Source: Cryptomeria japonica
Taxonomy: Eukaryota > Streptophyta > Pinopsida > Cupressales > Cupressaceae
Length of the DNA stretch: 32,500 nucleotides
NCBI RefSeq assembly: GCF_030272615.1
Contig: NW_026729320.1
Location: forward strand, 60,001-92,500
Direction: 5' to 3'
Shown here: one piece after another, positions 1 to 10,020 of the stretch
Layout of the letters: every line of letters starts with the position of its first letter
Numbering within the stretch: the stretch's first letter is position 1
The notes under the pieces: generated by a model
The model's database searches: none
What the model was told of the DNA's origin: nothing
The model's input: the letters and a program-made list of their open reading frames with translations, nothing else
Translations under genes and position numbers: made by a program

Positions 1-563
1 TCCAAGGCGGCCAAGGAGCCTCCCCGCATAGCAATCGGGGTGTGAGGTTACGGATGCAGCATTGATAGCAATCGAGGTGGGAGGCGAAGGATGCAGAAGT
101 GAGAGCCGAGGGATGTAGCAGAGATAGCAATCGGGGTGTGTGATGCAGAAGAGATAGCAATCGAGGTGTGCGGTGGGAAGGGCCCAGCAGCCAGAATGCA
201 TGAAGCGACGGATGAAGCAGTGATGACAACCGGGCTGTGAGGAGAGGAGGGATGCAGCCAAGAAAGCAATCAGGGCTCGAGGCAAGGGATGCATCAAGGA
301 TAGCAATCATGTTGTGAGGCGAGATTCCAAAGGCTAAACGTGAGAGGCTGCAGGGTCGACTCAGAGAGGTCTATGCATGTGAGAGGCTGAAAGCAAGGTC
401 AACTCGGAGCGGTCTATGCATCGGGCGCGCTTGGGGCGACTACCAGTGCCAACCCCTTATCCCGCGACGCGTCCGACAAAGAGAACGTTCCAAGGCGGCA
501 GAGGAGGTTACCAGCCGAAGGATGCAGTAGCAATAACAGGTATAGTTCCGCGGCGGCCGAGAA
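1..563. repeat. Decayed copies of the 188-bp repeat family
   Basis: This stretch repeats the phrase TAGCAATCGGGGTGTGAGG and close variants (near 28, 127, 153, 265 and 303), followed by GCGAGGGATGCAG-like sequence. It also holds recognisable pieces of the 188-bp repeat, such as GCGACTACCAGTGCCAACCC at about 437 followed by a TTATCCCGCGACGCGTCCGA-like stretch. Copies are shortened, rearranged and out of register, as expected at the eroded margin of a tandem array. I see no gene here. Confidence 0.7.
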
Positions 564-3500
564 GACTCACCGCATAGGAATCGGGATGCGAGGCGAGGGA
601 TGCGGCGGGAAGGCCCCGACGGCTAAACGGAAGAGGCTGCAGGGCCGCCTCGGAATGGTCCAAGCATCGGACGCGATTGGGACGACTACCAGTGCCAACC
701 CCTTATCCCGCGATGCGTCCGATACACAGATAGTTCCAAGGCGGCCGAGGAGCCTCACCGCATATCAATCGGGGTGCGAGGCGAGGGATGGGGCGGGAAG
801 GCCCCAACGGCTAGACGGAAGAGGCTTCAGGGCCACCTCGGAATGCTCCAAGCATCGGACGCGCTTGGGGCGACTACCAGTGCCAACCCCTTATCCCGCG
901 ATGCGTCCGATACACAGATGGTTCCAAGGCGGCCGAGGAGCCTCACCGCATAGCAATCGGGGGTGCGAGGCGAGGGATGGGGCGGGAAGGCCCCAACGGC
1001 TAGACGGAAGAGGCTTCAGGGCCGCCTCGGAATGGTCCAAGCATCGGACGCGCTTGGGGCGACTACCAGTGACAACCCCTCATCCCGCGATGCGTCCGAT
1101 ACGAAGATGGTTCCAAGGCGGCCGAGGAGCCTCACCGCATAGCAATCGGGGTGCGAGGTGGGGGATGCGGCGAGATGGCCCCAACGGCTAGACGGAAGAG
1201 GCCACAGGGCCGCGTCGGAATAGTCCAAGCATCGGACGCGCTTGGGGCGACTACCAGTGACAACCCCTTATCCCGCGATGCGTCCGATACGAAGATAGTT
1301 CCAAGGCGGCCGAGGAGCCTCACCGCATAGCAATCCGGGTGCGAGGTGGGGGATGCGGCGAGATGGCCCCAACGGCTAGACGGAAGAGGCTGCAGGGCCG
1401 CCTCGGAATAGTCCAAGCATCGGACGCGCTTGGGGCGACTACCAGTGACAACCCCTTATCCCGCGATGCTTCCGATACGAAGACAGTTCCAAGGCGGCCG
1501 AGGAGCCTCACCGCATAGCAATGGGGGTGCGAGGTGAGGGATGCGGCGAGATGGCCCCAACGGCTAGACGGAAGAGGCCACAGGGCCGCCTCGGAATAGT
1601 CCAAGCATCGGACGCGCTTGGGGCGACTACCAGTGACAACCCCTTATCCCGCGATGCATCCGATACGAAGATAGTTCCCAGGCGGCCGAGGAGCCTCACC
1701 GCATAGCAATCGGGGTGCGAGGCGAGGGATGCGGCGAGATGGCCCCAAAGGGTAGACGGAAGAGGCTGTGGGGCCGCCTCGGAATAGTCCAAGCATCGAA
1801 CGCGCTTGGGGCGACTACCACTGCCAACCCCTTATCCCGCGATGCGTCCGATACACAGATAGTTCCGAGGCGGCCGAGGAGCTGGGGGATGCGGCGAGAT
1901 GGCCCCAACGGCTAGACGGAAGAGGCTGCAGGGCCGCCTCGGAATAGTCCAAGCATCGGACGCGCTTGGGGCGACTACCAGTGACAACCCCTTATCCCGC
2001 GATGCGTCCGATACACAGATAGTTCCGAGGCGGCCAAGGAGCCTCACCGCATAGCAATCGTGGTGCGAGGTGGGGGATGCAGCGAGATGGCCCCAACGGC
2101 TAGACGGAAGAGGCTGCAGGGCCGCCTCGGAATGGTCCAAGCATCGGACGCGCTTGGGGCGACTACCACTGCCAACCCCTTATCCCGCGATGCGTCCGAT
2201 ACACAGATAGTTCCAAGGCGGCCGAGGAGCCTCACCGAATAGCAATCGGGGTGCGAGGCGAGGGATGCGGCGAGAAAGCCCCAACGGCTAGAGGGAAGAG
2301 GCTTCAGGTCCGCCTCGGAATGGTCCAAGCATCGGACGCGCTTGGGGCGACTACCAGTGACAACCCCTTATCCCGCGACGCGTCCGATACACAGATAGTT
2401 CCAAGGCGGCCGAGGAGCCTCACCGCATAGCAATCGGGGTGCGAGGCGAGGGATGCGGCGAGAAGGACCCAACGGCTAGACGGAAGAGGCTTCAGGGCCG
2501 CCTCGGAATGGTCCAAGCATCGGACGCGCTTGGGGCGACTACCAGTGACAACCCCTTATCCCGCGACGCGTCCGATACACAGATAGTTCCAAGGCGGCCG
2601 AGGAGCCTCACCGCATAGCAATCGGGGTGCGAGGCGAGGGATGCGGCGAGAAGGACCCAACGGCTAGACGGAAGAGGCTTCAGGTCCGCCTCGGAATGGT
2701 CCAAGCATCGGACGCGCTTGGGGCGACTACCAGTGACAACCCCTTATCCCGCGACGCGTCCGATACACAGATAGTTCCAAGGCGGCCGAGGAGCCTCACC
2801 GCATAGCAATCGGGGTGCGAGGCGAGGGATGCGGCGAGAAGGACCCAACGGCTAGACGGAAGAGGCTTCAGGGCCGCCTCGGAATGGTCCAAGCATCGGA
2901 CGCGCTTGGGGCGACTACCAGTGACAACCCCTTATCCCGCGATGCGTCCGATACACAGATAGTTCCAAGGCGGCCGAGGAGCCTCACCGCATAGCAATCG
3001 GGGTGCGAGGCGAGGGATGCGGCGAGAAGGACCCAACGGCTAGACGGAAGAGGCTTCAGGGCCGCCTCGGAATGGTCCAAGCATCGGACGCGCTTGGGGC
3101 GACTACCAGTGACAACCCCTTATCCCGCGACGCGTCCGATACACAGATAGTTCCAAGGCGGCCGAGGAGCCTCACCGCATAGCAATCGGGGTGCGAGGCG
3201 AGGGATGCGGCAAGAAGGACCCAACGGCTAGACGGAAGAGGCTTCAGGGCCGCCTCGGAATGGTCCAAGCATCGGACGCGCTTGGGGCGACTACCAGTGA
3301 CAACCCCTTATCCCGCGACGCGTCCGATACACAGATAGTTCCAAGGCGGCCGAGGAGCCTCACCGCATAGCAATCGGGGTGCGAGGCGAGGGATGCGGCG
3401 AGAAGGACCCAACGGCTAGACGGAAGAGGCTTCAGGTCCGCCTCGGAATGGTCCAAGCATCGGACGCGCTTGGGGCGACTACCAGTGACAACCCCTTATC

Positions 3501-5236
3501 CCGCGACGCGTCCGATACACAGATAGTTCCAAGGCGGCCGAGGAGCCTCACCGCATAGCAATCGGGGTGCGAGGCGAGGGATGCGGCGAGAAGGACCCAA
3601 CGGCTAGACGGAAGAGGCTTCAGGGCCGCCTCGGAATGGTCCAAGCATCGGACGCGCTTGGGGCGACTACCAGTGACAACCCCTTATCCCGCGACGCGTC
3701 CGATACACAGATAGTTCCAAGGCGGCCGAGGAGCCTCACCGCATAGCAATCGGGGTGCGAGGCGAGGGATGCGGCGAGAAGGACCCAACGGCTAGACGGA
3801 AGAGGCTTCAGGGCCGCCTCGGAATGGTCCAAGCATCGGACGCGCTTGGGGCGACTACCAGTGACAACCCCTTATCCCGCGATGCGTCCGATACACAGAT
3901 AGTTCCAAGGCGGCCGAGGAGCCTCACCGCATAGCAATCGGGGTGCGAGGCGAGGGATGCGGCGAGAAGGACCCAACGGCTAGACGGAAGAGGCTTCAGG
4001 GCCGCCTCGGAATGGTCCAAGCATCGGACGCGCTTGGGGCGACTACCAGTGACAACCCCTTATCCCGCGACGCGTCCGATACACAGATAGTTCCAAGGCG
4101 GCCGAGGAGCCTCACCGCATAGCAATCGGGGTGCGAGGCGAGGGATGCGGCGAGAAGGACCCAACGGCTAGACGGAAGAGGCTTCAGGGCCGCCTCGGAA
4201 TGGTCCAAGCATCGGACGCGCTTGGGGCGACTACCAGTGACAACCCCTTATCCCGCGACGCGTCCGATACACAGATAGTTCCAAGGCGGCCGAGGAGCCT
4301 CACCGCATAGCAATCGGGGTGCGAGGCGAGGGATGCGGCGAGAAGGACCCAACGGCTAGACGGAAGAGGCTTCAGGGCCGCCTCGGAATGGTCCAAGCAT
4401 CGGACGCGCTTGGGGCGACTACCAGTGACAACCCCTTATCCCGCGACGCGTCCGATACACAGATAGTTCCAAGGCGGCCGAGGAGCCTCACCGCATAGCA
4501 ATCGGGGTGCGAGGCGAGGGATGCGGCGAGAAGGACCCAACGGCTAGACGGAAGAGGCTTCAGGGCCGCCTGGGAATGGTCCATGCATCGCACGCGCTTG
4601 GGGCGACTACCAGTGACAACCCCTTATCCCGCGACGCGTCCGATACACAGATAGTTCCAAGGCGGCCGAGGAGCCTCACCGCATAGCAATCGGGGTGCGA
4701 GGCGAGGGATGCGGCGAGAAGGACCCAACGGCTAGACGGAAGAGGCTTCAGGGCCGCCTCGGAATGGTCCAAGCATCGGACGCGCTTGGGGCGACTACCA
4801 GTGACAACCCCTTATCCCGCGACGCGTCCGATACACAGATAGTTCCAAGGCGGCCGAGGAGCCTCACCGCATAGCAATCGGGGTGCGAGTCGAGGGATGC
4901 GGCGAGAAGGACCCAACGGCTAGACGGAAGAGGCTTCAGGGCCGCCTCGGAATGGTCCAAGCATCGGACGCGCTTGGGGCGACTACCAGTGACAACCCGT
5001 TATCCCGCGATGCGTCTGATACACAGATAGTTCCAAGGCGGCCGAGGAGCCTCACCGCATAGCAATCGGGGTGCGAGGCAAGGGATGCGGCGAGAAGGAC
5101 CCAACGGCTAGACGGAAGAGGCTTCAGGGCCGCCTCGGAATGGTCCAAGCATCGGACGCGCTTGGGGCGACTACCGTTGCCAACCCCTTATCCCGCGATG
5201 CGTCTGATACACAGATAGTTCCGAGGCGGCCGAGGA
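564..5236. repeat. 188-bp tandem repeat array, about 25 copies
   Basis: Copies begin with GCCTCACCGCATAGCAATCG at 564, 752, 940, 1129, 1317, 1505, 1693, then 2041 and every 188 bp to 5049; a last partial copy starts at 5237. The copy at 1881-2040 is 160 bp, lacking 28 bp that include the start phrase. Copies before about 2240 differ at many sites, whereas those from about 2417 to 5050 are nearly identical, differing mostly at single bases (GATGCG/GACGCG; CAGGGCC/CAGGTCC). The many 70- and 94-codon minus-strand frames here simply recur every 188 bp (not a multiple of three) and are repeat by-products. CpG is frequent. The array resembles ribosomal intergenic-spacer subrepeats or a satellite; no known satellite was recognised. 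Confidence 0.95.
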
Positions 5237-5257
5237 GCCTCACCGCATAGCAATCGG

Positions 5258-6650
5258 GTTGCGAGGCAGATTATTGGGAAGGGAACCCCCTGGGATGCGG
5301 CTCAAGCAGTGCCCAAAGGGACTGGAATGCGGAATCACATCGAGAGACCCAAATGCTATACGAGGGCTCAAATCGAATTATCGATTTGGCCACGACATGG
5401 ACGCATCGGAACGACTACCTTTGCCGAACCACTCGCAATTGCATCCATACCGAAACCAATAGACATTTCCGTTAGAGCCCTCGCATAGCATTCGGGAATC
5501 TCGCATGCCCCTCTAAATCGACCAATGCTGGCGCTCAACGAAAATCCGAGCGCTACCACCGTTCGAGCGCCAGCATTGGTCGAGTTAGAGGGGCACGGGG
5601 GAGAATGCTCCAGTCAACACCTCCCCTATATAAGTTATTTGTCCGATTCTCGCACAACCGTAGTCTGCCTCGTCGAATCAAACAACGGTCCCAGATTCCG
5701 ACTTCCGTTCCGTAGAGACCCAAAAGCTAGATGGAGGCTCGCAAGAAAGAGAGTCGGCGCATAGCAATCGGGTTTCTCGAACGTTTAGGGACCGAGCTCA
5801 CTTGCGGATAGGGCAAAATCCGCCAAGCAACCCAAAAGCTAGACGGGGGCTCGAATCGAATCGCCTAGGCGGCCACAACAACGACGTGTTGGATCGACTA
5901 CCAGTGCCAAACCATTCAGCAAGACTAGTCTGTGTCGAGGCCGGATAGAGATTCTCAGAGAGCGCCCGTATAGCATTTAGGAGACCTGCCGCGTCCCTCA
6001 CACTCGACAAATGGTGGTGCACGTTTATAAATCCGAGCGATCCCAACCCTTTCAAGCACCAACATCGGTCGAGATAGAGGGGCACGGAGGGGGCTGCGTG
6101 AGACAACACAGTCCCCTATATAAGTTATTTGTCCGATTCTCACACATCCGAAGAATGGTCATCAAATCGGACAACAGCCCAAACTTCCGACTTCCGTCCC
6201 AGAAAGCCCAAGAGCTATCTAAAACGTTCATGGCCGGAACTCGATCGCGGCTATACCAGTCCGCCAAGCAACCCAAAAGCTAGACTGGAGCTCTAGTCGA
6301 ATCACCTCTGTGGCCATTGCAAGGACGTGTTGGAGCGACTACCATTGCCGAACCATTCCGCAGGTCGAGTCCATACCAAGGCCGCATAGAGATTCACGAT
6401 GAGCTCCTGCATAGCAATCAGGAGACTTGCCGTGTCCATCACAATCGATAAATCCTGGTGCAAGATTTTTGCATCCGAGCGCTCCAACCAGTCGAGCACC
6501 AGCATCAATCGACATAAACGGGCACGGGGGGAGGATGCTCGAGAACACTACCTCCCCTATATAAGTTATTTGTCCGATTCTCAAGCAGCCGAAGTCTGGT
6601 CATCGAATCGGGTCAAAGACCACAACTTCCGACTTTACCCACAATGCAAG
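5258..6650. repeat. Diverged large repeats carrying TATA boxes
   Basis: Two to three diverged copies of a repeat of about 440-490 bp, judged from TATA boxes at 5627, 6117 and 6558. Each has, in order, an AGCTAGA..GGAGGCTCG-like phrase, GGCCAC..GACGTGTTGGA.CGACTACC, CGCATAGCA.TC.GG, a GGGGCACGGGGG-like stretch, then CCCCTATATAAGTTATTTG. The first phrases align in order with the 188-bp repeat (GGCTAGACGGAAGAGGCT, GACGCGCTTGGGGCGACTAC, CGCATAGCAATCGGGG), so both families share an ancestor. An inverted copy of a short segment lies at about 5520-5580 (GACCAATGCTGGCGCTCAAC against CGAGCGCCAGCATTGGTC). Short frames here were judged non-coding. Confidence 0.75.
5615..6600 (+). promoter_or_regulatory. 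Three TATA-box modules (CCCCTATATAAGTTATTTG)
   Basis: TATATAAG lies at 5627-5634, 6117-6124 and 6558-6565, each inside ACCTCCCCTATATAAGTTAT or a one- to two-base variant and followed by TTGTCCGATTCTC. CTATATAAG matches the plant Pol II TATA consensus, and a CA step about 25-30 bp downstream could act as an initiator. Plant Pol I (35S rDNA) start sites usually have TATA followed directly by a G run; these do not. Promoter activity is inferred only from the box and its conservation. Confidence 0.45.
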
Positions 6651-6689
6651 TCATCGAATCGAACATCGGCCCCCGAGTCGGACTCCATG

Positions 6690-7000
6690 CGTATGTCAGG
6701 TCATCGGACCCAAATTCCGCCTTCCTGCGCATGGCGGGCCATCAATATCAACTCGGTCATCGGACCCAAACTCCGCCTTTCTGCGCATGGCACGCCTTCA
6801 AATCGGTCATCGGACCCAAATTCCGCCTTCCTGTGCATGGCGGGCCATCAACATCAACTCGGTCATCGGACCCAAATTCCGCCTTTCTGCGCATGGCACG
6901 CCATCAACTCGGTCATCGGACCCAAATTCCGCCTTCCTGCGCATGGCAGGTCATCGGACACAAATTCAGACCTCGCCAATATGCCTACGTATCGAATCGG
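6690..7000. repeat. Short 38-57-bp tandem repeats (TCATCGGACCCAAATTCCG)
   Basis: The phrase TCATCGGACCCAAATTCCG (or a close variant) starts at 6701, 6758, 6808, 6863, 6913, 6951 and 7001, giving steps of 57, 50, 55, 50, 38 and 50 bp. Between copies lies CTTCCTGCGCATGGC plus a variable ATCAA.TC spacer. The same phrase occurs in the following 311-bp repeats, so this block is a local expansion of part of that repeat. The open frames through it are repeat artefacts. Confidence 0.85.
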
Positions 7001-8148
7001 TCATCGGACCCAACTTCCGACTTCATCCATACTGTAGGGTCTTTGAGGTTGGCGCGGTGCGCTCAACCCGGGGAGTCGACCCATCGAAGCATACACCTCC
7101 CCTATATAAGCTATTTGTCCGATTCCCACACCTGTGTAGTTTGCACCTCTGACCAGGACATCGACCCCAACTTCCGAACTCGACTGCAACGACGGCACCA
7201 GCGCCTTGGTGCGCACCTTGCGACGCACAGTCCCAACATTCGCCTTCCTGCACATGGCAGGTCATCGGACCCAAATTCCGACCTCGCGAGTATGCCTACA
7301 TATCGAATCGGTCATCGGACACAACTTCCGACTTCATCCATACCGTAGGGTCTTTGAGGTTGGCGCGGTGCGCTCAACCCGGGGAGTCGACCCAACGAAG
7401 CATACACCTCCCCTATATAAGCTATTTGTCCGATTCCCACACCTGTGTAGTTTGCACCTCCGATCAGGACATCGACCCCAACTTCCGAACTCGCCTGCAA
7501 CGACCGAACCAGCGCCTTGGTGCGCACCTTGCAACGCACAGTGCCAACATTCGCCTTCCTGCACATGGCAGGTCATCGGACCCAAATTCCGACCTCGCGA
7601 GTATGCCTACATATCGAATCGGTCATCGGACCCAACTTCCGACTTCATCCATACCGTAGGGTCTTTGAGGTTGGCGCGGTGCGCTCAACCCGGGGAGTCG
7701 ACCCAACGAAGCATACACCTCCCCTATATAAGCTATTTGTCCGATTCCCACACCTGTGTAGCTTGCACCTCCGATCAGGACATCGACCCCAACTTCCGAA
7801 CTCGACTAAAAAGACCGCACCAGCACCTTGGTGTGCACCTTGCAACGCACAGTGCCAACATTCGCCTTCCTGCACATGGCAGGTCATCGGACCCAAATTC
7901 CGACCTCATGAGCATACCTACTAATCGAATCGGTCATCGGACCCAACTTCCGACTTCATCCATACCGTAGGGTCTTTGAGGTTGGCGCGGTGCGCTCAAC
8001 CTGGGGAGTCGACCCATCGAAGCATACACCTCCCCTATATAAGCTATTTGTCCGATTCCGACACCTGTGTAGTTTGCACCTCCGCTCAGGACATCGACCC
8101 CAACTTCCGAACTCGCCTGCAACGACCGAACCAGCGCCTTGGTGCGCA
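7001..8148. repeat. 311-bp tandem repeat, three full copies plus a partial fourth
   Basis: Copies begin GGTCATCGGAC.CAACTTCC at about 7000, 7311, 7622 and 7933, an exact 311-bp step. Each contains, in order, GGGTCTTTGAGGTTGGCGCG, GGGGAGTCGACCCA, the TATA box, CAGGACATCGACCCCAACTT, CCTTGGTGCGCACC or a variant, and CTTCCTGCACATGGCAGGTC. Copies differ at scattered single bases. The fourth copy is interrupted at about 8148, inside its GGTGCGCACC phrase, by the 38/52-bp array. Confidence 0.92.
7090..8060 (+). promoter_or_regulatory. Four TATA-box modules in the 311-bp repeats
   Basis: TATATAAG lies at 7103-7110, 7414-7421, 7725-7732 and 8036-8043, each in ACACCTCCCCTATATAAGCT followed by ATTTGTCCGATTCC. 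The box and about 25 bp on both sides are unchanged across the copies. It is the same element as in the 5.6-6.6 kb repeats and the 157-bp repeats. Function as a spacer or Pol II-like promoter is inferred. Confidence 0.45.
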
Positions 8149-8149
8149 C

Positions 8150-8765
8150 CAAAAGTGCGCACTTTTGGAGGGCACTTTTGTGCGCTCCAAAGGTGCGCAC
8201 TTTTGGAGGGCACTTTTGTGCGCTCCAAAGGTGCGCACTTTTGGAGGGCACTTTTTGGAGGGCACTTTTGTGCGCTCCAAAGGTGCGCACTTTTGGAGGG
8301 CACTTTTTGGAGGGCACTTTTCTGCGCTCCAAAGGTGCGCACTTTTGGAGGGCACTTTTTGGAGGGCACTTTTCTGCGCTCCAAAGGTGCGCACTTTTGG
8401 AGGGCACTTTTTGGAGGGCACTTTTCTGCGCTCCAAAGGTGCGCACTTTTGGAGGGCACTTTTTGGAGGGCACTTTTCTGCGCTCCAAAGGTGCGCACTT
8501 TTGGAGGGCACTTTTGTGCACTCCAAAGGTGCACACTTTTGGAGGGCACTTTTTGGAGGGCACTTTTCTGCACTCCAAAGGTGCGCACTTTTGGAGGGCA
8601 CTTTTTGGAGGGCACTTTTGTGCGCTCCAAAGGTGCGCACTTTTGGAGGGCACTTTTTGGAGGGCACTTTTGTGCGCTCCAAAGGTGCGCACTTTTGGAG
8701 GGCACTTTTGTGCACTCCAAAGGTGCGCACTTTTGGAGGGCACTTTTCCTGCGCTCCAAAGGTGC
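8150..8765. repeat. 38/52-bp hairpin-forming tandem array
   Basis: CTCCAAAGGTGC (GCGCAC or GCACAC follows) starts at 8185, 8223, 8275, 8327, 8379, 8431, 8483, 8521, 8573, 8625, 8677, 8715 and 8754: thirteen copies with steps of 38, 52 or 39 bp. The 52-bp form equals the 38-bp form plus a 14-bp duplication of CACTTTTTGGAGGG. Each copy holds CTCCAAA-GGTGCGCAC-TTTTGGAG, palindromic except for one mismatched pair. This is why both strands show long open frames of similar composition. It sits within the fourth 311-bp repeat and probably grew from that repeat's GGTGCGCACC phrase. Confidence 0.93.
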
Positions 8766-9830
8766 ACACCTAGGTGAGCACCTTCGACCACACCTTGTAG
8801 CACACCAAACTCTGACTTTCGACTTCATCCGCAATGCAGGGTCTTTGAGGTTGGCGCAATGCGCACAACCAGGGGAGTCGACCCATCAAACCCAACACCT
8901 CCCCTATATAAGCTATTTGTCTGATTCTCATACATGCGTAGCCTGCAGGAGCAATTAGGACATCGACCCCAACTTTCGGCTTCTAAACGAAAACAAGGTC
9001 TTTGAGGTTGGTGTAATGCGAACAACTAGGGGAGTCAACCCATCAAACCCAACACCTCCCCTATATAAGCTATTTGTCTGATTCTCATACATGTGTAGTC
9101 TACAGGAGCAATTAGGACATCGACCCCAACTTTTGACTTCTTAACGAAAACAAGGTCTTTGAGGTTGACGTAATGCGCACAACCAGGGGAGTCGACCCAT
9201 CAAACCCAACACCTCCCCTATATAAGCTATTTGTCCGATTCTCATACATGTGTAGCCTACAGGAGCCATTAGGACATTGACCCCAACTTTTGACTTCTTA
9301 ACGAAAACAAGGTCTTTGAGGTTGGCGTAATGCGCACAACCAAGGGAGTTGACCCATCAAACCCAACACCTCCCCTATATAAGCTATTTGTCTGATTCTC
9401 ATACATGTGTAGCCTGCAACAACGATTAGGACATCCACCCCAACTTCTGAATTCGTCTGCGTTGACCGCACCAAAGGTGCACGCCTTGGTGCTCACCAAA
9501 ATCCGACTTCCGACTTCTTCTGCTATGCGGGGTCTTTGAGGTTGGCGCAGTGCGCACAACCAGGGGAGTCAACCCACCGAATGCAACACCTCCCCTATAT
9601 AAGCTATTTGTCTGATTCTCATACATGCGTAGACTGCAGCAATGATTAGGACATCCACCCCAACTTTTGACTTCTTAAACAAGACAGGGTCTTTGAAGTT
9701 GGTGCAGTGCACACAACCAGGGGAGTCGACCCATCAAACGCAACACCTCCCCTATATAAAGCTATTTGTCCGATTCTCATACGTGTAGTCTGCAGCAGCG
9801 ATTAGGACATCGACCCCAACTTCCGAATTC
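8766..9830. repeat. 157-bp tandem repeat array with TATA boxes
   Basis: GGTCTTTGA starts at 8840, 8997, 9154, 9311, 9531, 9688 and, without a TATA box, 9990. Steps are 157 bp except 9311 to 9531 (220 bp), where about 63 bp of GACCGCACCAAAGGTGCACG-type sequence is inserted. Each copy holds GGGGAGTCGACCCATCAAAC, the TATA box, CTGATTCTCATACATGTGTA and ATTAGGACATCGACCCCAAC. It is the 311-bp repeat without the GGTGCGCACC..CATGGCAGGTCATCGG half. Copies between 8997 and 9400 are the most alike. Confidence 0.92.
8890..9775 (+). promoter_or_regulatory. Six TATA-box modules in the 157-bp repeats
   Basis: TATATAAG lies at 8905-8912, 9062-9069, 9219-9226, 9376-9383 and 9596-9603; the sixth, at 9753, reads TATATAAAG. 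Each follows AACACCTCCCC and precedes CTATTTGTCTGATTCTCAT or CTATTTGTCCGATTCTCAT. All share the + orientation of the downstream 5S genes. Promoter function is inferred. Confidence 0.45.
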
Positions 9831-9835
9831 GTTTG

Positions 9836-10020
9836 CATTGACCGCACCAAAGGTGCACGCCTTGGTGTGCACCTTGGAGTGCACTTTGGTGCTCACCTCG
9901 GTGCACACTTTGGTGTGCACCTCGGTGTGCACCAAAGGTGCGCACCTTGGAGCGCACCAAAGGTGTACACTTTGGAGCGCACCACATAGGGTCTTTGAGA
10001 GGTTGGCGCAGTGCGCACAC
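9836..10020. repeat. GGTGCACC/GGTGTGCACC short-repeat tract
   Basis: About 180 bp of near-palindromic words: GGTGCACGCCTTGGTGTGCA, CCTCGGTGCACAC, AAAGGTGCGCACCTTGGAGC and similar, spaced at 15-25 bp. It ends with a TATA-less remnant of the 157-bp repeat (GGTCTTTGAGAGGTTGGCGC from 9990). The tract bridges the TATA-repeat field and the minisatellite and uses the same GGTGC(G/A)CACC words as the 5S spacer. Confidence 0.75.

Noticed and set aside
1016-5148. Series of 70- and 94-codon minus-strand frames every 188 bp
   Set aside because: They are one frame of the 188-bp repeat, copied with it; no ribosomal, signal or domain feature and no codon-level selection visible.
564-5236. CRISPR array
   Set aside because: Whole 188-bp units are repeated with no short direct repeat and unique spacers; the context is eukaryotic rDNA.
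7934-8958. Frames of 212-322 codons across the 38/52-bp array
   Set aside because: Near-palindromic repeat gives open frames on both strands at once; peptide is a simple repeat of KVRTFGAHKSALQ type.
5615-9775. Plant Pol I (35S rDNA) transcription start site
   Set aside because: TATATAAG is followed by CTATTTG or TTATTTG, not the G run usual at plant Pol I starts. Kept only as a promoter-like box.
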